Shown: piece after piece, positions 44,411 to 53,585 of the stretch
Numbering within the stretch: position 1 is the first letter of the stretch
Layout of the letters: every line of letters starts with the position of its first letter
Source: Streptomyces iconiensis
Lineage (GTDB): Bacteria; Actinomycetota; Actinomycetes; Streptomycetales; Streptomycetaceae
Reading direction: 5' to 3'
Assembly (NCBI RefSeq): GCF_028657195.3
Contig: NZ_JANCPR020000040.1
Location: forward strand, 20,397-84,396
DNA: 64,000 nucleotides
Position numbers and translations under genes: made by a program
Notes under the pieces: generated by a model
Told to the model about the DNA's origin: nothing
The model's input: the letters and a program-made list of their open reading frames with translations, nothing else
Databases searched by the model: none

Positions 44411-45018
44411 CGGGGGTCGTCCCCTCTGGGTTCGCCGGGCCCCTCGGGAGCGCCGGGCTCCGCGAAGGCGCTGGGCTTCTGGGCGGTGCCGGGCTCGGCC
44501 GGGTGGTCGCCGCCGTGGATCTGGTCGACGGCGTGCGTCAACAGTCGCCCGAGTACGGCCAGTCCGTCCCTGACGCCTCCTGTGGAGCCCGGCAGGTTGA
44601 CGATGAGGGTCCGGCCCGCGACGCCCGCCGTACCGCGCGAGAGGGCCGCTGTGGGGACTTTGGCAAGGCCCTCTGCCCGGATGGCCTCGGGGATGCCGGG
44701 GATCTCGTGGTCGAGGACGCGCCGGGTCATCTCCGGAGTGCGGTCGGTGGGCGAGATGCCCGTACCTCCGGTGGTGAGAACGACCGCGTATCCGGCGTCC
44801 ACGGCCGCGCGCAGCGCCTCCTCCACGGGCTCGCCGTCGGGAACCACGGTCGGGCCCTCGGCCGCGAAGCCCATGTCGCTCAGGGCTTGGACGAGGAGGG
44901 GGCCGCCCTTGTCCTCGTAGACGCCTGCGGAGGCGCGGTTCGACGCCGTGACGGCGAGCGCGCGGTAGGGACGGCGCTGAGGTGGTGTGTGACGGTGCTC
45001 GGAGTGCTGACCGCTCAT
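44407..45018 (-). CDS. MogA/MoaB-type molybdopterin protein
   Basis: 203 residues from ATG 45018, which overlaps the moaC stop (ATGA). The MoCF_biosynth fold is marked by ALAVTASNRASAGVYEDKGGPLLVQAL, VVLTTGGTGISPTDRTPEM, EAIRAEGLAKVPTAALSRGTAGVAGRTLIVNLPGSTGGVRDGLAVL. TGGTG is the MPT-binding loop. The family adenylylates molybdopterin in molybdenum cofactor synthesis. The last 35 residues are Pro/Gly/Glu-rich and variable. In this gene order, it lies next to moaC and glp. Confidence 0.92.
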   Translation of the reverse strand: MSGQHSEHRHTPPQRRPYRALAVTASNRASAGVYEDKGGPLLVQALSDMGFAAEGPTVVPDGEPVEEALRAAVDAGYAVVLTTGGTGISPTDRTPEMTRRVLDHEIPGIPEAIRAEGLAKVPTAALSRGTAGVAGRTLIVNLPGSTGGVRDGLAVLGRLLTHAVDQIHGGDHPAEPGTAQKPSAFAEPGAPEGPGEPRGDDPR

Positions 45019-45524
45019 GAGCCCTCCCGCTCCGTCCGGCGCTCCCGCGCCCAGTCCCCGGATTTTCCTCCGGTCTTCTCTTCCACACGTACGTCCGTGA
45101 TGACCGCGGACTTGTCGACGGCCTTCACCATGTCGATGACCGTCAGCGCGGCGACCGTAACGGCCGTAAGGGCTTCCATTTCCACGCCCGTACGGTCCGT
45201 CGTCTTCACCCGGGCCGCGATCTCCACGGCGTCGTCGGCGACCGAGAGGTCGACCTTCACGCCGGAGACCGCGAGGGGGTGGCACAGGGGGATGAGTTCG
45301 GGCGTCTTCTTGGCGCCCATGATTCCGGCGATTCGGGCCGTCGAAAGCGCGTCCCCCTTGGGCACGCCTTCTCCCCGGAGCAGTGCGACGACATGGGGCG
45401 AGACCAGCACGCGCCCTGTGGCGCGCGCTGTTCTGGCTGTGACGTCCTTCGCCGAGACGTCGACCATCCGGGCAGCGCCGGACGCGTCGACGTGCGTGAG
45501 GTGCTGCTGTGGAGCGCTGGTCAT
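45015..45524 (-). CDS. moaC: cyclic pyranopterin monophosphate synthase MoaC
   Basis: 169 residues from ATG 45524 (GGGAGAACC upstream). The conserved MVDVSAKDVTARTARATGRV, KKTPELIPLCHPLAVSGVKVDL and VEMEALTAVTVAALTVIDMVKAVDKSAVITDVRVEEKTGGKSGDW motifs are complete. MoaC forms cPMP from 3',8-cH2GTP in the first step of molybdenum cofactor synthesis. moaA is not in the window. Confidence 0.96.
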   Translation of the reverse strand: MTSAPQQHLTHVDASGAARMVDVSAKDVTARTARATGRVLVSPHVVALLRGEGVPKGDALSTARIAGIMGAKKTPELIPLCHPLAVSGVKVDLSVADDAVEIAARVKTTDRTGVEMEALTAVTVAALTVIDMVKAVDKSAVITDVRVEEKTGGKSGDWARERRTEREGS

Positions 45525-45591
45525 GGTTCTCCCGGTCCCTGTGCTGTGCCCAGACACGGTACCGGCAGCGGCAAGGGGACGCCGGAGCACG

Positions 45592-46938
45592 TCAGTCCAG
45601 CGGTACGACCGTCACTTCTTCACCGGGTGCGATCTCGCTGGTCTTCTCCGGAATGTCGATCAGCGCGTTGGCCTGGGCGAGCGCGGCGATGAGGTGGGAG
45701 CTGGCGCCGCCTACAGGACGAACGGTTCCAGGGGTGTCGCTCTTCTCGGGTGGCGTGTAGTAACCACGCAGGAATTGGCGCTTCCCTTCGGGTGAGGACA
45801 GTGCGGAGTCGCTCTCCAGCCGGGCGGGCACGGCCTTGCGGCGGGCCGGATCGTGTCCCATGAGGGCACGCAGAGCTGGGCTGACGAACAATTCGAAGGA
45901 CACGTAGGCGCTCACCGGGTTGCCCGGGAGGGTGAGGATCGGGGTGCGCTCGGGGCCGATGAGTCCGAACCCCTGGGGCTTCCCCGGTTGCATGGCCAGA
46001 CGGCGGAACTCGACGCCGTCACGCGCCCCGTCCGTCTCCTGGTCGCCATGGGCGTCCCTGCCGCTGAAGGTATCCACGCGGGAGAGCGCTTCCTTGACCA
46101 CGTCGTACGCACCGACGCTGACGCCGCCACTGGTGACGACGAGGTCGGCACGGATGAGTTGGTCCTCGATGGTGGCGCGCAGGCCCTCCGCGTCGTCGGC
46201 TACGGCGCCCACCCGGTAGGCGATGGCGCCGGCGTCCCGCGCCGCGGCGGTCAGCACGAAGCTGTTGGAGTCGTGGATCTGGCCGGGGCCCAACGGCTCA
46301 CCGGGCGGCACGAGTTCGCTGCCTGTGGACAGTACGACCACGCGGGGGCGCGGGCGGACCGTGACCGAGCCCCGTCCGATGGCGGCCAGCAGACCGATCT
46401 GAGGCGGGCCGAGGACCGTGCCGGCGGTGAGGGCGACGGTGCCCGGCTGTACGTCGCTCCCCTGGGCGCGCACATGCTGCCGCGCGGTGACGGGCCGGTG
46501 GACGCGGACCTCGCCGAGGGCGCCCACCAAGGAGGTGCTGCGTGCGGGCATCGAGTCCGCCGGGCCGCCGCCCGTACCGCCGTCGGTCCACTCGACAGGG
46601 ACGACGGCTTCAGCACCGGGCGGCAGCGGGGCGCCCGTCATGATGCGCGCTGTCTGGCCGCCGGCGACGGTCGGCAGGTCGTCGCTGCCCGCAGCGACAT
46701 CACCGATGACGGTGAGCACGGCCGGGAACTCCTCGCTCGCGCCCTCGACATCGGCGATCCGGACGGCGTACCCGTCCATGGAGCTGTTGTCGAACGGTGG
46801 AAGCGCACCGGGCACGATGACGTCCTCAACGAGGACGCACCCCTGTGCATCGAGGAGTTTCAGCTCGATGGGCTCCATAGGACGGATGCTGCGGAGGATG
46901 TCCTCCAGATGCTCATCGACCGACCAGGTCTTGCTCAA
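45592..46938 (-). CDS. glp: Glp, gephyrin-like MoeA homologue
   Basis: 448 residues from TTG 46938, whose Shine-Dalgarno GAGGAG lies inside the end of galU. All MoeA/gephyrin-E blocks are present: PPFDNSSMDGYAVR, TGAPLPPGAEAVVPVEW, VVVLSTGSEL, TSGGVSVGAYDVVKEAL, LPGNPVSAYVSFELFVSPAL and a C-terminal domain. MoeA inserts molybdate into MPT. In Corynebacterium, a paralogue of this type (Glp) binds SepF and FtsZ and the receptor GlpR. The position beside galU and close to sepX suggests this gene is that division-linked form. A molybdenum cofactor role cannot be excluded. Confidence 0.85.
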   Translation of the reverse strand: MSKTWSVDEHLEDILRSIRPMEPIELKLLDAQGCVLVEDVIVPGALPPFDNSSMDGYAVRIADVEGASEEFPAVLTVIGDVAAGSDDLPTVAGGQTARIMTGAPLPPGAEAVVPVEWTDGGTGGGPADSMPARSTSLVGALGEVRVHRPVTARQHVRAQGSDVQPGTVALTAGTVLGPPQIGLLAAIGRGSVTVRPRPRVVVLSTGSELVPPGEPLGPGQIHDSNSFVLTAAARDAGAIAYRVGAVADDAEGLRATIEDQLIRADLVVTSGGVSVGAYDVVKEALSRVDTFSGRDAHGDQETDGARDGVEFRRLAMQPGKPQGFGLIGPERTPILTLPGNPVSAYVSFELFVSPALRALMGHDPARRKAVPARLESDSALSSPEGKRQFLRGYYTPPEKSDTPGTVRPVGGASSHLIAALAQANALIDIPEKTSEIAPGEEVTVVPLD

Positions 46939-46941
46939 GGC

Positions 46942-47844
46942 TTACATCTCCTCGGTGACGTAACTGCGCAGCCAGTCCCGGAAGTCCGGGCCCAGGTCCT
47001 CACGTTCGCACGCGAGCCTGACGATGGCACGCAGATAGTCCGCGCGGTCACCGGTGTCGTAGCGCCGTCCGCCGAAGACCACGCCGTGCACGGGGCCACC
47101 GAGCGACTCGTCGGAGGCGAGGGCCTGGAGAGCGTCGGTGAGCTGGATCTCGCCGCCGCGGCCGGGCTGGGTCTTGCCCAGGACCTCGAAGACGGCGGGG
47201 TCGAGGACGTAGCGGCCGATGATGGCGAGGTTGCTGGGCGCCTCGGCGGGGGACGGCTTCTCCACGAGGTCGGAGACGCGGACGACGTCCGAGTCGGTGG
47301 TGGCGCTCGCGGCGGCGGCACCGTACAGGTGGATGCTGGCCGGATCGACCTCCATCAGGGCGATCACACTGCCGCCGTACTGTTCCTGGACCTCGATCAT
47401 GCGCGCCAGTAGCGGGTCGCGCGGGTCGATGAGGTCGTCGCCGAGAAGTACGGCGAAGGGCTGGTCGCCGACGTGCGGTTCGGCGCACAGCACGGCGTGG
47501 CCGAGACCGCGCGGGTCGCCCTGGCGCACGTAGTGCATGGTGGCGAGGTCGCTGGACTCCTCGACGCGGGCGAGCTTGGTGGCATCGCCCTTGTCACGCA
47601 GGACCTGCTCCAGCTCGTAGTTGCGGTCGAAGTGGTCCTCAAGGGGGCGCTTGTTGCGGCCTGTGACCATGAGGACGTCGGAAAGGCCGGCTGTCACGGC
47701 CTCCTCGACCACATACTGGATCGCGGGCTTGTCGACAACCGGAAGCATCTCTTTCGGCGTCGCCTTGGTAGCGGGCAGGAAACGTGTGCCCAGGCCCGCC
47801 GCCGGGATGACAGCCTTGCTGATCCGAGTATGGGTAGTAGTCAT
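46942..47844 (-). CDS. galU: UTP-glucose-1-phosphate uridylyltransferase
   Basis: 300 residues from ATG 47844. The nucleotidyltransferase signature AVIPAAGLGTRFLPATKATPKEMLPVVDKPAIQYVVEEA, the GLGHAVLCAEP motif, FAVLLGDDLID (metal-binding Asp pair) and LVEKPSPAEAPSNLAIIGRYVL are intact. It makes UDP-glucose for envelope glycans and trehalose. It leads the minus-strand block and is separated from glp by only 3 nt. Confidence 0.95.
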   Translation of the reverse strand: MTTTHTRISKAVIPAAGLGTRFLPATKATPKEMLPVVDKPAIQYVVEEAVTAGLSDVLMVTGRNKRPLEDHFDRNYELEQVLRDKGDATKLARVEESSDLATMHYVRQGDPRGLGHAVLCAEPHVGDQPFAVLLGDDLIDPRDPLLARMIEVQEQYGGSVIALMEVDPASIHLYGAAAASATTDSDVVRVSDLVEKPSPAEAPSNLAIIGRYVLDPAVFEVLGKTQPGRGGEIQLTDALQALASDESLGGPVHGVVFGGRRYDTGDRADYLRAIVRLACEREDLGPDFRDWLRSYVTEEM

Positions 47845-47935
47845 GTCCCGCACCATAACCGCTGACTTGATGCGGAAGATAAGCATCCAGCGGGTTTGTT
47901 GCCATATGCGGACATGGAAGGGGTTTGAGCATTAC

Positions 47936-48550
47936 ATGCGCGAGACGAAGGCCGTTGACCAGCGTAGTAAGTGGGAGTTGCGGCGCGATGTCCTCGCGGT
48001 GAGGGCACGGTTGAGCCCGAACGACCTCCTGGCGCACGCGCAGGCGCTCACGCGGCGTGTCCTGGAACTGCCCGAGCTGACGAGCGCCACGTCGGTCGCG
48101 GCGTACGTCTCCGTCGGCACCGAGCCGGGGACCGGCCCGCTACTGGACGCGCTGCGCCACCGCGGGGTGCACCTCCTGCTGCCCGTGCTCCGGCCGGACA
48201 ACGACCTGGACTGGGCCGAGTACGAGGGCTCTCACGCGCTCGCCCCCGCGGGACGGGGTCTACTGGAGCCTTCCGGGGCGAGGCTCGGCCCGGACGCGGT
48301 GACCCAGGCGGACGCGGTGCTGCTTCCCGGCCTGGCCGTTGACGCGCGCGGACTGCGGCTGGGCCGGGGCGCCGGCTGTTACGACCGTGTGCTGACCCGG
48401 CTGGCCACTGCGCGGAGGGAACCGGCCCGCGCTGTGCTCCTGTACGACACCGAACTGGTCGAGCGGGTACCGAGCGAGGAGCACGACCGCGCGGTGGGCC
48501 TGGCGGTGACACCGGGCGCCGTGCACCGCTTCGGCGCGGAGGAGAGCTGA
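47936..48550 (+). CDS. 5-formyltetrahydrofolate cyclo-ligase
   Basis: 204 residues from ATG 47936; an ATG at 47906 is an alternative start. It shows the family features WELRRDVLAVRARLSPNDL, VAAYVSVGTEPGTGPLLDALRHRGVHLLLPVLRPDNDLDWAEY, DAVLLPGLAVDARGLRLGRGAGCYDRVL and HDRAVGLAVTPGAVHRF. It converts 5-formyl-THF to methenyl-THF at the cost of ATP. It is divergent from galU across 91 nt. Confidence 0.94.
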   Translation: MRETKAVDQRSKWELRRDVLAVRARLSPNDLLAHAQALTRRVLELPELTSATSVAAYVSVGTEPGTGPLLDALRHRGVHLLLPVLRPDNDLDWAEYEGSHALAPAGRGLLEPSGARLGPDAVTQADAVLLPGLAVDARGLRLGRGAGCYDRVLTRLATARREPARAVLLYDTELVERVPSEEHDRAVGLAVTPGAVHRFGAEES

Positions 48551-48695
48551 ACCTGCCGACCCCCGGGTGATCCGGTCGCCCCGAGCGGCCCTCGGTCCGG
48601 GCCGCCGCCCCGGCGCCCGGGCGGTCCTCCTTGAGGAACACCGCCCGGCGCGAACCGGGTGCCGGGCTCCGTGCCGGGAGCGTGGAGGTGACCGC

Positions 48696-51527
48696 TCAGG
48701 GGGTGAGGGCCATCTCGTCGTCCGTGGCCTTGTTGACGGCCTTCGCGCTGAAAGGCCAGTCCAGCAGTTCGCCCTTTGCCCACTTGTCGGTCTGGTCCGT
48801 GTAGTGCGAGTGGTAGGCGTGCCCCGAGGCTCCGGTGAGGTTGATCCACCGTGAGTCGTCCATGTCGTTGAGGTCGACGACCATCCGCATCGAGGGCACC
48901 CAGGTGACGTCGTAGCCGCCCGCCGCGTTCCAGCCGGTGGCGTTGACGGCCGCCTCACCGCCGCCGAGATCCCAGGGGCCCCGGTTGAGGAGCCACTGCA
49001 TGAATCCGGGACCCGAGGTGCCGATGGTCTGGTTCTTCAGCATCAGGCGGTGCAGCCTGCCCCAGCTCCAGGTGTTGATGTCCTTGCCAAGCTTGGAGGT
49101 CAGCTCCCAGCGCGCGTCCTTCATGGCGTGCCGCAGCAACTCGTCGCGGTTCTGGTCGCCGTCACGGCGCGAGGTGCCCCGGGTCTTCCACCACTCGTTG
49201 TCGGGCTGCTTGAGGAGCTTGCGTACCACCTCGAACCACCGGTCGCCGCCGTCCGGTTGCGCGGCGTCGGGCTTGCGCTCACCGCACTCCCGTACCAGCC
49301 GGGCGTTGCCGTCGAGGTCGTCCAGGGGGCCGGAGTCGTCGGACGGCGCCACATTCAGACAGTCGCCCTCCACCCGCAGTTCCTTGGGGAGCTTGTTCCC
49401 GAAGGCCAGCTTGAGGAGGTTGCGCCAGACCGCGTTGAAGTACGCGGCAGGCGCCGAATCGGAGTCCTGCGTGTAGTCCCAGCCCTCCAGCAGCTTCTGC
49501 GCCTCGCGGACGTACTTGTCGTCGACCTCGATCTTCAGCAGATACGGCACCAGCAGCTTGGCGATCTCGCTGCTGTTGTCCATCTGCATCGTCTCCATGT
49601 CCCCCATGGAGATCTTGCCGCCGTCCTTGATCTTCGACTGGATGAGGTCGTTGATCCGCTGGCTGCGCGCTCCGTAGCCCCAGTCGTCCGTCAGCAGGTA
49701 CGGGTACTTCTTCTTGTCGACGACAGCCTGGTTCGCGGTCACGATGTAGCCGCGTGAGGGGTTGTACTCCCAGGGAAGGGAGCGCTGGGGGATGTAGCCC
49801 TTCCAGCGGTAGCGCGGGTCCCAGCCGGGCGCCGGGTAACGGCCGTCGCCCTTGCCGCGCACGGGGATCCGGCCCGGGGCCTGGTAGCCGATGTTGCCCT
49901 TGGTGTCGGCGTAGATCAGGTTCTGTGAGGGGACGGCGAAGTCGCCGGCCGCCTTGCGGAACTCCTTGAAGTTGGACGCCTTGTTGAGCCTGAAGACGGC
50001 GTCCATGGTCTGTGAGGGCTCCAGTGCGGTCCAGCGGAGCGAGACGGCGTAGCCGTCTCCTCTGTCGGGTGCCACGTTGCGCACGGGTGCCTCGTCGCCG
50101 ACCTTGCGCAGTTCCTTGTCACGGTCGGAGACGATCGGCCCGTTGTTGGTCTCGCGCACCGTGATCTTGCGGTCCTTGCCGTCCGCGACCTTGATGGTCT
50201 CCTCGCGAGTGCGGTACGGCACCTGTTTGCCGTCGTACAAGTAGTGACCGTCCTTGACCTTCTCCATGTAGAGGTCGGTCACGTCGGCACCGAGGTTGGT
50301 CATGCCCCAGGAGATGTCCTGGTTGTGGCCGATGACCACTCCTGGCATGCCGGAGAAGGTGAACCCTGAGACGTCGTACGGACAGGAGGCGTCGACCGTG
50401 CGGCAGTGCAGGCCCATCTGGTACCAGACGGAGGGCAGTTGCGGCGCGAGATGCGGGTCGTTCGCGAGCAGAGGCTTGCCGGTGGTCGTGTACTTGCCGG
50501 ACACCACCCACGAGTTGGAGCCGATGCCGGTGCCGTTCGGACCGAGCAGCCCAGGGACCTTGTCGAGCTTCTTGGTGACCCTGCCGAGCTGGGTGCTGGC
50601 CCCCTGAGCGGCCTCACCGGCGGTCTGAGCGTCCATTCCGCCCCCCGATGCTCCAGGAGTCCCCCCGGCGCCTCCCGCGCCGTCAGCGGCCCCAGTGCCG
50701 CCCTCGCCCGAACCCGTCCCTCCCGCACCAGGCCCCGTGGTGCCGGAGGCGCCCCGCGAACCGGTCTTCCCCGAGCTGCTCTTCGGGTCGAAGTCCTTGG
50801 TGGCGGGGTCGACGGAACCACCGTCGACGATCGGCTTGTTCCGGTCGTACGGGTAGCTGGGGTACAGCTCCTCGATCTGCTTCTCGGTCAGGCGGCTCGT
50901 CATCAGCGCCCGGTCGATCTCGTCCGTCATGTTGCCGCGCAGATCCCAGGCCATGGCCTTGAGCCAGGCGACGGAGTCGACGGGGGTCCAGGGTTCGGGC
51001 TCGTAGTCGTTGCCGCCCAGATCGAGCGCCGCGTACTCCACGGAGGCCGAGGAACCCTTGTGGTCCTTGAGGTAGGCGTTGACCCCTGCCGAGTACGACT
51101 TGAGGAACTCCCTGGTCTTGCTGGGGAGTTTGGCGTACTCCTTCTTGGCCACCTCCCGCCAGCCGAGCGTACGGAGGAACGCGTCGGTCTCCACCTGGCT
51201 CTCGCCGAACATCTCCGAGAGCCGGCCAGAGGTCATGTGGCGGCGTACGTCCATCTCCCAGAAGCGGTCCTGCGCCTGCACGTAGCCCTGCGCGAGGAAG
51301 AGGTCCTCCGCCTTGTCGGCGTAGATCTGCGGGATGCCGCTCCCGTCGCGTTTGACGCTCACCGGCGCCGCCAGGCCCTTGAGTTTGAGGGAACCGGTCG
51401 TCTGCGGGAAGGAGTCGCGAACGGTGCCGACGCTCCAGTACGTGCCACCCCCGAGGCCCGCCACGAGCAGCAGCACGACTGCGAACACGATCAGACGGGC
51501 GCGTCGCGAGGTCTTCTTGGCGGGCAT
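48696..51527 (-). CDS. penicillin acylase family protein (Ntn hydrolase)
   Basis: 943 residues from ATG 51527 (GAAGGACAGCG upstream). An uncleaved or cleavable hydrophobic segment lies at 8-30 (LIVFAVVLLLVAGLGGGTYW). The alpha chain has QGYVQAQDRFWEMDVRRHMTSGRLSEMFG. A Gly/Ser/Thr-rich spacer (about 255-305) precedes the autocleavage site GIGSNSWVV, where Ser337 becomes the N-terminal nucleophile of the beta chain. LANDPHLAPQLPSVWYQMGL and GVVIGHNQDISWGMTN follow. The enzyme is exported and cleaves amides such as acyl-homoserine lactones, lipopeptides or beta-lactam side chains. Which one is not visible. Confidence 0.94.
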   Translation of the reverse strand: MPAKKTSRRARLIVFAVVLLLVAGLGGGTYWSVGTVRDSFPQTTGSLKLKGLAAPVSVKRDGSGIPQIYADKAEDLFLAQGYVQAQDRFWEMDVRRHMTSGRLSEMFGESQVETDAFLRTLGWREVAKKEYAKLPSKTREFLKSYSAGVNAYLKDHKGSSASVEYAALDLGGNDYEPEPWTPVDSVAWLKAMAWDLRGNMTDEIDRALMTSRLTEKQIEELYPSYPYDRNKPIVDGGSVDPATKDFDPKSSSGKTGSRGASGTTGPGAGGTGSGEGGTGAADGAGGAGGTPGASGGGMDAQTAGEAAQGASTQLGRVTKKLDKVPGLLGPNGTGIGSNSWVVSGKYTTTGKPLLANDPHLAPQLPSVWYQMGLHCRTVDASCPYDVSGFTFSGMPGVVIGHNQDISWGMTNLGADVTDLYMEKVKDGHYLYDGKQVPYRTREETIKVADGKDRKITVRETNNGPIVSDRDKELRKVGDEAPVRNVAPDRGDGYAVSLRWTALEPSQTMDAVFRLNKASNFKEFRKAAGDFAVPSQNLIYADTKGNIGYQAPGRIPVRGKGDGRYPAPGWDPRYRWKGYIPQRSLPWEYNPSRGYIVTANQAVVDKKKYPYLLTDDWGYGARSQRINDLIQSKIKDGGKISMGDMETMQMDNSSEIAKLLVPYLLKIEVDDKYVREAQKLLEGWDYTQDSDSAPAAYFNAVWRNLLKLAFGNKLPKELRVEGDCLNVAPSDDSGPLDDLDGNARLVRECGERKPDAAQPDGGDRWFEVVRKLLKQPDNEWWKTRGTSRRDGDQNRDELLRHAMKDARWELTSKLGKDINTWSWGRLHRLMLKNQTIGTSGPGFMQWLLNRGPWDLGGGEAAVNATGWNAAGGYDVTWVPSMRMVVDLNDMDDSRWINLTGASGHAYHSHYTDQTDKWAKGELLDWPFSAKAVNKATDDEMALTP

Positions 51528-51642
51528 CGCTGTCCTTCGAGGGGCAGGGTGAACCTTGGGCTTCGTGGCCGGACGGGATCGGTCCGTACGGAAGCAACCA
51601 TAGGACGACCGCCCGCGCACCCGGACAGCGAGTCACCAACTG

Positions 51643-51689
51643 CGGATCTCCAGGGGCGCACATCCGGGATCTCCAGCGTGCGCACATTC
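51643..51689. repeat. tandem pair of about 24 bp upstream of the penicillin acylase
   Basis: Two imperfect copies (51643-51665 and 51666-51689), each containing GGATCTCCAG and GCGCACAT. It lies 116-162 nt upstream of the acylase start in a 450-nt divergent region. The AT-richer DNA after it (51690-51735) is a likely promoter zone. Confidence 0.55.
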
Positions 51690-51977
51690 AAGCGATGGTA
51701 AATTGTTAGGTACCCAAACGAATTAGCGGTCGGCGTCGGCCGCCCGGAAGCCGTAGGCAGCTTCACAGGCAGGGCGTTAAGGAACCGTTAGGAAGCCATC
51801 AGGAGGCCGTCAAGGTAGCCCGCAGAACACGCCGCACCGACGCGCGATCGGCCATCAGCAAGCCTCGCCGACGCGCACGCCACCGAGGCCCACACCCGAG
51901 TCGGCACAGGCAATTCGCAAACCAGCACAGCCCCGTGCACACCAAGGAGAGAAGCCCCCGGGAGAGAGGACCGCGTC

Positions 51978-53486
51978 CTGTCCGTCGACAGCCTCAACCA
52001 ACTACTGCTCTTCAGCGCCCTCGTCCTGCTCACCGCCGTCGCCGCTGTGCGCCTCTCCTCGCGCACAGGGCTGCCCAGCCTGCTCATCTACCTCGGCATA
52101 GGCATCGCCATAGGCCAGGACGGCATCGGGTTCGAATTCAGCAATGCCGAGCTGACCCAAGTCCTCGGATACGCCGCCCTGGTGGTGATCCTCTCGGAGG
52201 GCGGACTTAGTACTAAATGGCGCGATATCCGCCCCGCCGTTCCTGCCGCGGCCGTACTGTCGACCGTCGGTGTCGCCGTGAGCGTCGCGGTCACCGCGCT
52301 CGCCGCGCACTACTTGGTGGGCCTCAACTGGCAGGCGGCACTGCTCATGGGCGCCGTGGTCTCCTCCACGGACGCCGCAGCCGTCTTCTCCGTCCTGCGC
52401 AGGGTGCCGCTGCCACGGCGCCTCACCGGTGTACTGGAGGCCGAGTCGGGGTTCAACGACGCACCCGTTGTCATCCTGGTCGTCACCTTCTCCTCGCTCA
52501 CCGACCTGCACTCACCCTGGTACTTCCTGGTCGGCGAGATCGTCATGGAACTCGCGATCGGCCTCGTCGTCGGCCTGGTCGTGGGCAAACTTGGAGAGCT
52601 GGGAATGCGCCGTGTGGCGCTCCCCGCCTCCGGTCTCTATCCGATCGCCGTGCTGGCGCTGTGTGTTCTGGCGTACGCGGGAGGCGCACTGGCGCACGGC
52701 TCGGGCTTCCTGGCGGTGTACGTCGCCGCGCTGGTCCTCGGCAACGGAAAGCTGCCCCACCGCCCCGCCGTGCGCGGCTTCGCCGACGGCATGGCGTGGG
52801 TGGCGCAGATCGGCCTCTTCGTCCTGCTCGGCCTGCTCGTCACGCCGCACGAGCTGTGGAACGACTTCTGGCCCGCCGTCGTGATCGGGCTGGCGCTCAC
52901 CCTGGTCGCCCGGCCGCTGGCCGTCCTGCTCTGCCTGCAGCCGTTCCGGCTGCCATGGCAGGACAAGGCGCTGCTGTCATGGGCCGGGCTGCGCGGCGCG
53001 GTACCCATCGTGCTGGCGACCATCCCCATGGTCGCCGACGTCGACGGCAGTCAGCGGATCTTCAACATCGTCTTCGTGCTCGTCGTCGTCTTCACACTCG
53101 TCCAGGGGCCGACGCTCCCCTGGCTCGCCCGGAAGCTGCGGCTGAACGATTCGGACGAGGCCGAGGACATCGACATCGAATCGGCACCCCTGGAACGGCT
53201 GCGCGGACACCTCTTGTCGGTCTCCATCCCGGATTCCTCCAGGATGCACGGCGTGGAGGTCACCGAGCTGCGCCTGCCGACGGGCGCTGCCGTGACCCTC
53301 GTCGTCCGGTCCGGCACCAGCTTCGTGCCCCTGCCCTCGACCGTGCTGCGACGCGGAGACGAACTCCTCGTCGTCGCGACCGACCAGGTCCGCGACGCCG
53401 TGGAACGGCGTCTGCTCGCGGTCAGCCGAGGCGGCAAGCTCGCCGGCTGGCTGGGCGGACGAGGAAGCACGGCGCTGCGCAAGTAG
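51978..53486 (+). CDS. CPA1-type K+(Na+)/H+ antiporter with RCK-C domain; probable CTG start
   Basis: 502 residues from CTG 51978. GGGAGAGAGG lies 8 nt before it, and the frame encodes LSVDSLNQLLLFSALVLLTAVAAVRLSSRTGLP, which includes the first membrane helix. The first conventional start, GTG 52047, has no Shine-Dalgarno and would delete that helix. Twelve helices follow with the ion-binding GFNDAPVVILV motif (Asn-Asp as in NhaP), SSTDAAAVFSVLR and WAGLRGAVPIVLA. A C-terminal TrkA-C/RCK domain spans about 410-490. It exports K+ or Na+ under alkaline or osmotic stress; ligand-binding by the RCK-C domain (such as c-di-AMP) is possible. Confidence 0.88.
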   Translation: MSVDSLNQLLLFSALVLLTAVAAVRLSSRTGLPSLLIYLGIGIAIGQDGIGFEFSNAELTQVLGYAALVVILSEGGLSTKWRDIRPAVPAAAVLSTVGVAVSVAVTALAAHYLVGLNWQAALLMGAVVSSTDAAAVFSVLRRVPLPRRLTGVLEAESGFNDAPVVILVVTFSSLTDLHSPWYFLVGEIVMELAIGLVVGLVVGKLGELGMRRVALPASGLYPIAVLALCVLAYAGGALAHGSGFLAVYVAALVLGNGKLPHRPAVRGFADGMAWVAQIGLFVLLGLLVTPHELWNDFWPAVVIGLALTLVARPLAVLLCLQPFRLPWQDKALLSWAGLRGAVPIVLATIPMVADVDGSQRIFNIVFVLVVVFTLVQGPTLPWLARKLRLNDSDEAEDIDIESAPLERLRGHLLSVSIPDSSRMHGVEVTELRLPTGAAVTLVVRSGTSFVPLPSTVLRRGDELLVVATDQVRDAVERRLLAVSRGGKLAGWLGGRGSTALRK

Positions 53487-53585
53487 TCGCGCACTTCGGC
53501 GCTGCGCAAGTAATTGTGCCGCTGCGGAGCTGCGCAAGTAGTCGTGCACGGCGGAACTACGCCAATAGCAGCGTTGCAGTGCGCG
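53471..53585. repeat. 27-30-bp degenerate tandem repeat beginning inside the antiporter 3' end
   Basis: Four copies of a unit starting GGCGCTGCGCAAGTAG. Copy one contains the last codons and the stop of the antiporter; copies two to four repeat that segment, with the TAG or TAA retained, and decay rightward. It looks like repeated duplication of the gene end. Confidence 0.6.
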
